This document shows positions 32,210 to 34,184 of a DNA stretch of 34,184 nt, piece by piece; position 1 is the first letter of the stretch, and each line of letters begins with the position of its first letter. This stretch comes from an uncultured Pseudomonadota bacterium. Lineage in GTDB: Bacteria; Pseudomonadota; Alphaproteobacteria; RF32; CAG-239. The position numbers and the translations under genes are program-made. The stretch is from positions 1-34,184 of the forward strand of contig CASGEB010000016.1 in NCBI GenBank assembly GCA_949300375.1, read 5' to 3'. The notes under the pieces are model-generated. The model was not told where the DNA came from and ran no database searches. It worked only from the letters and a program-made list of their open reading frames with translations.

Positions 32210-32658
32210 CCCAGAAGAGATTTAATCGCCCCTGAAGCCTTTCCAAAATCCATTTGTCCGGCATATTGGCTGCGCAGCTTGCCCATAACGGCGCCCATAT
32301 CTTTCATGGAAGATGCGTTGACTGATGCGATTACCTCTTTGATTGCCGCAATCATCTCCTCCTCATTCATCTGTTTGGGCAAAAACTTTTCAATAACCTT
32401 GATTTCAGCCATTTCTTTATCTGCCAGATCCTGACGTTTGCCTTCAACATAAATTTTAATAGAGTCGTTTCTTTGTTTAATCATCGACTGCATCATAGAA
32501 AGCAACTCGGCGTCCGAAGCCTTCTCGGCTCCTTTGCCGCGGGCTTCCACATCTTTCTCTTTCTGCCCGGCAATAATCAGACGAACGGCGGAAACCGTGG
32601 TGGTATCATGGTTTTTCATTGCTTCTTTCAATGCGTTTTGCAAATCTTCTCTTAACAT
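32206..32658 (-). CDS. GatB/YqeY domain protein
   Basis: A 150-residue YqeY-type protein, homologous to the tail domain of the amidotransferase subunit GatB. Family features are SAVRLIIAGQKEKDVEARGKG, the KQRNDSIKIYVEGKRQDLADKEMAEIKVIEKFLPKQM helices and the closing DMGAVMGKLRSQYAGQMDFGKASGAIKSLL. It probably contacts tRNA, but the role is not established. ATG at 32658 is chosen because AGGAGA lies before it and the length then fits the family. The open upstream frame is not conserved-looking. It is adjacent to dnaG-rpoD as in many bacteria. Confidence 0.92.
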   Translation of the reverse strand: MLREDLQNALKEAMKNHDTTTVSAVRLIIAGQKEKDVEARGKGAEKASDAELLSMMQSMIKQRNDSIKIYVEGKRQDLADKEMAEIKVIEKFLPKQMNEEEMIAAIKEVIASVNASSMKDMGAVMGKLRSQYAGQMDFGKASGAIKSLLG

Positions 32659-32802
32659 TTTTCTCTCCTGAAATAATCCAACAACACAATTGCTTTTGAG
32701 GATAATAGCATTAACACAAAAAATCAATTCAAAAAAAATAACATTGTAATCAAACACTAAACGCGTTATATTTTAGGCGAAAAAAAATTACGGGAGATTC
32801 GG

Positions 32803-33507
32803 ATGAAAAACTTTGCTTTGGTATGTATTTCATTATGCTGCGCCGCACCTGCTTTGGCTCAGGAGACGGCTTTTGACAATGAAGAAATGCAAAAAGCCCT
32901 GAAACAAACCGAACAAAACATCCGACAGTCCGTTGAAAATATGAATGCAACCATTGGCCAGGTTATTCCGCAGATTGCCGAAGGGATGAACAAATCGCTG
33001 ACCGATATCATTGAAACCTTTCCGGAACTTTTTTCTTCAATGGAAGAAAACCGTGTTTTTTCCAAAACTTCAGAACAAATGCTGAAAGAATTAAAAAATT
33101 CATTGGATGAAATGCAAATTTCCGCTGAAAATTATAAAATTGAAAATTTCAATAACAAACTGTCTTTAAGCGGTTCGCAAAACCAAAACAACATCGGGCT
33201 TGACTTTCTGATTACCCAAGATCCGATGACCATTGCCCTTACCCGGGAATACCTGGACAACAAAAAATCCCAAACGCAGGATTCCCTGTCTGTTTCCACG
33301 CTGAGCGGCAAAAAAATCAGATTAAAAGAATTCACGACAGAAAAAATCAACGGCAATCCTTTCTTATGCTATGACAAACAAGATTACACTTTCATCATCG
33401 GCAATATGGGCTACGACGCCAATATCAGGCTTGAAACCCGGGGTGAAGGACATAAAGAACAAGCCCGCGACTTTATCAAAACGCTTAATCCGCAACAATT
33501 AAAATAA
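32803..33507 (+). CDS. Exported protein of unknown function
   Basis: A 234-residue predicted periplasmic protein. The signal peptide is MKNFALVCISLCCAAPALAQ with Ala-x-Ala cleavage before ETAFDN. Residues ~25-110 are polar and helical with heptad-like spacing (EEMQKALKQTEQNIRQSVENMNATIGQV). Residues ~170-230 look like a small beta domain (LSGKKIRLKEFTTEKINGNPFLCYDKQDYTFIIGNMGYDANIRLETRG). No family is recognised. GGGAG lies about nine bases before the ATG. It is divergent from yqeY, and the second copy of the large direct repeat starts 43 bases after its stop. Confidence 0.7.
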   Translation: MKNFALVCISLCCAAPALAQETAFDNEEMQKALKQTEQNIRQSVENMNATIGQVIPQIAEGMNKSLTDIIETFPELFSSMEENRVFSKTSEQMLKELKNSLDEMQISAENYKIENFNNKLSLSGSQNQNNIGLDFLITQDPMTIALTREYLDNKKSQTQDSLSVSTLSGKKIRLKEFTTEKINGNPFLCYDKQDYTFIIGNMGYDANIRLETRGEGHKEQARDFIKTLNPQQLK

Positions 33508-33583
33508 CCGCCTTTACTCACAAAAATTCTCTTATTCACATGGCTGTCTTAGCCAAAATCCTCCCCCTGTTTTTCAATAATGC

Positions 33584-33612
33584 TTGACACGCAAGCTTTG
33601 CTGTGTTATAGT
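33584..33612 (+). promoter_or_regulatory. Near-consensus sigma-70 promoter, second copy
   Basis: TTGACA (33584-33589), 17-base spacer, TATAGT (33607-33612). Hexamers and spacing are identical to the first copy, while two spacer bases differ. It predicts a leader of about 145 bases. Confidence 0.8.
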
Positions 33613-33648
33613 AGTCTTGATGTTGTTCCGAAGAGTTGTTTCGGAGCG

Positions 33649-33728
33649 TTGCCGGACTTGATCCGGCAATCCAGGTTAACAAAATAGATTCTTTGTTCAT
33701 CTGGATCCCCGGGTCGATGCCCGGGGAT
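33649..33728 (+). repeat. Leader palindromes of the second copy
   Basis: TTGCCGGA-CTTGA-TCCGGCAA (33649-33669) and ATCCCCGGG/CCCGGGGAT (33705-33713, 33720-33728). The first occupies the place of TTCTCGGG/CCCGAGAA in the other leader, with both arms changed together and the CTTGA loop kept. Confidence 0.7.
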
Positions 33729-33765
33729 GACATAAGAAAAGAATTTTTATTATGGGAGAAAGCCG

Positions 33766-34184
33766 ATGAGAAATGATAATACTATGCTACACATGAAACT
33801 TAATTCCGCGGTTTGTTTGACCGCGTTATTGGCTTTTCTCCCTTCCTCTGCCTATGGAGGAATATGCTTTCTGCCCGACTGTATGGACGAAGACGTCGTG
33901 CAGGGCGATATTAATATGAACATCAACGAAGACACCGAGTATTGCGAGAAAGAGGGATATACCTATTATTCTTCCGGCGAATGTCCGCAATATTACGCAA
34001 AAGTCGGAACCTGTTCCCGCGACGACCATTATCTGAAATGCGACGCTGCGACCTGGTGTAAGAACAATGGCTATAACACCCAAAACTGTTCTCTCCCCTC
34101 CTTTGTGAATGAACAATGTCCGAACGGACAGCCTTATTATAAAGGATGTAAGGAAGACAGGCCGAGAGCCTGCCGTGAACAGGG
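33766..34184 (+). CDS. Secreted cysteine-rich protein, longer paralogue (cut by window end)
   Basis: At least 139 residues, with the frame still open at the window edge. It is near-identical to the 4337-4735 protein (same MRNDNTMLHMKLNSAV start and signal peptide, ending SSAYG or SSAYGG) with the same ten cysteines and two Gly-Tyr/Cys-Pro/Tyr-Tyr modules. Where the first copy stops after Lys-Glu-Asp-Arg, this one continues PRACREQG, adding an eleventh cysteine and implying further modules beyond. GGGAGAAAG precedes the ATG. The promoter and first leader hairpin are conserved. No known family is recognised. It is probably one member of a larger paralogous set. Confidence 0.75.
   Translation, partial: MRNDNTMLHMKLNSAVCLTALLAFLPSSAYGGICFLPDCMDEDVVQGDINMNINEDTEYCEKEGYTYYSSGECPQYYAKVGTCSRDDHYLKCDAATWCKNNGYNTQNCSLPSFVNEQCPNGQPYYKGCKEDRPRACREQ

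Larger units (their letters stand above)
33551..34158 (+). repeat. Large direct repeat, copy 2
   Basis: This matches 4075-4729 in the same orientation, from AGCCAAAATCC through promoter, first hairpin and coding sequence. The leader is ~45 bases shorter here and carries a different second palindrome. Similarity is lost after the Glu-Asp-Arg codons. Confidence 0.9.

Overview
The window reads as chromosome of an alphaproteobacterium, probably an uncultured, fermentative, flagellated host-associated lineage (gut Rhodospirillales-like; this placement is inference). The markers are ccrM next to rnhB, a Ppx/GppA gene overlapping rlmE, yqeY-dnaG-rpoD, flgB-flgC-fliE with a stand-alone FlhB C-domain gene, a SocA-like protein and a DUF2066/AI-2E-type pair. 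Pta and AckA suggest acetate-forming metabolism. Housekeeping parts have moderate GC. About 24.9-27.2 kb is AT-rich and looks accessory.

Layout. 1-4 kb: recJ and an OmpA-like lipoprotein (minus), then a SocA/Panacea-domain protein and a DUF192 lipoprotein (plus). 4.1-4.7 kb: a small secreted cysteine-rich protein with a near-consensus promoter. The whole unit (promoter, leader and gene) is repeated at 33.55 kb to the window end. 4.8-7.4 kb: minus operon ndk, DUF2066, AI-2E-family permease. 7.6-9.8 kb: pta-ackA. 10.2-11.8 kb: flgB-flgC-fliE (minus) divergent from a FlhB-like gene. 11.8-18.0 kb: minus-strand run rnhB, ccrM, two tandem Ppx/GppA genes, rlmE, rsmB. 18.1-22.3 kb: OmpA-like lipoprotein, two GNAT acetyltransferases, a convergent pair of LysR-type proteins, an XRE regulator and a tiny membrane protein. 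22.4-24.9 kb: an unrecognised putative alpha/beta hydrolase and a second AI-2E-family permease. 24.9-27.6 kb: accessory genes, including an interrupted small ORF, an ankyrin-like membrane protein, a transglutaminase-like protein and a lipoprotein. 27.7-32.7 kb: a tRNA with CAU anticodon, rpoD, dnaG and yqeY. 32.8-33.5 kb: a periplasmic protein of unknown function.

The most unusual signal is a family of three long imperfect palindromes (1-103, 13137-13264, 32083-32209). All share one small core (on the minus strand CATGTAC, six bases, GTACA), but their ~50-60-base arms differ at each locus. Each arm pair mirrors the 3' end or 3' flank of the minus-strand gene beside it (recJ, rlmE, yqeY). At rlmE a further 35-base exact direct copy of one arm creates two mutually exclusive pairings just upstream of rsmB. 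I do not recognise a named element with a fixed core and locus-specific mirrored arms.

All functions are assigned from sequence motifs read by eye. No database search was run.
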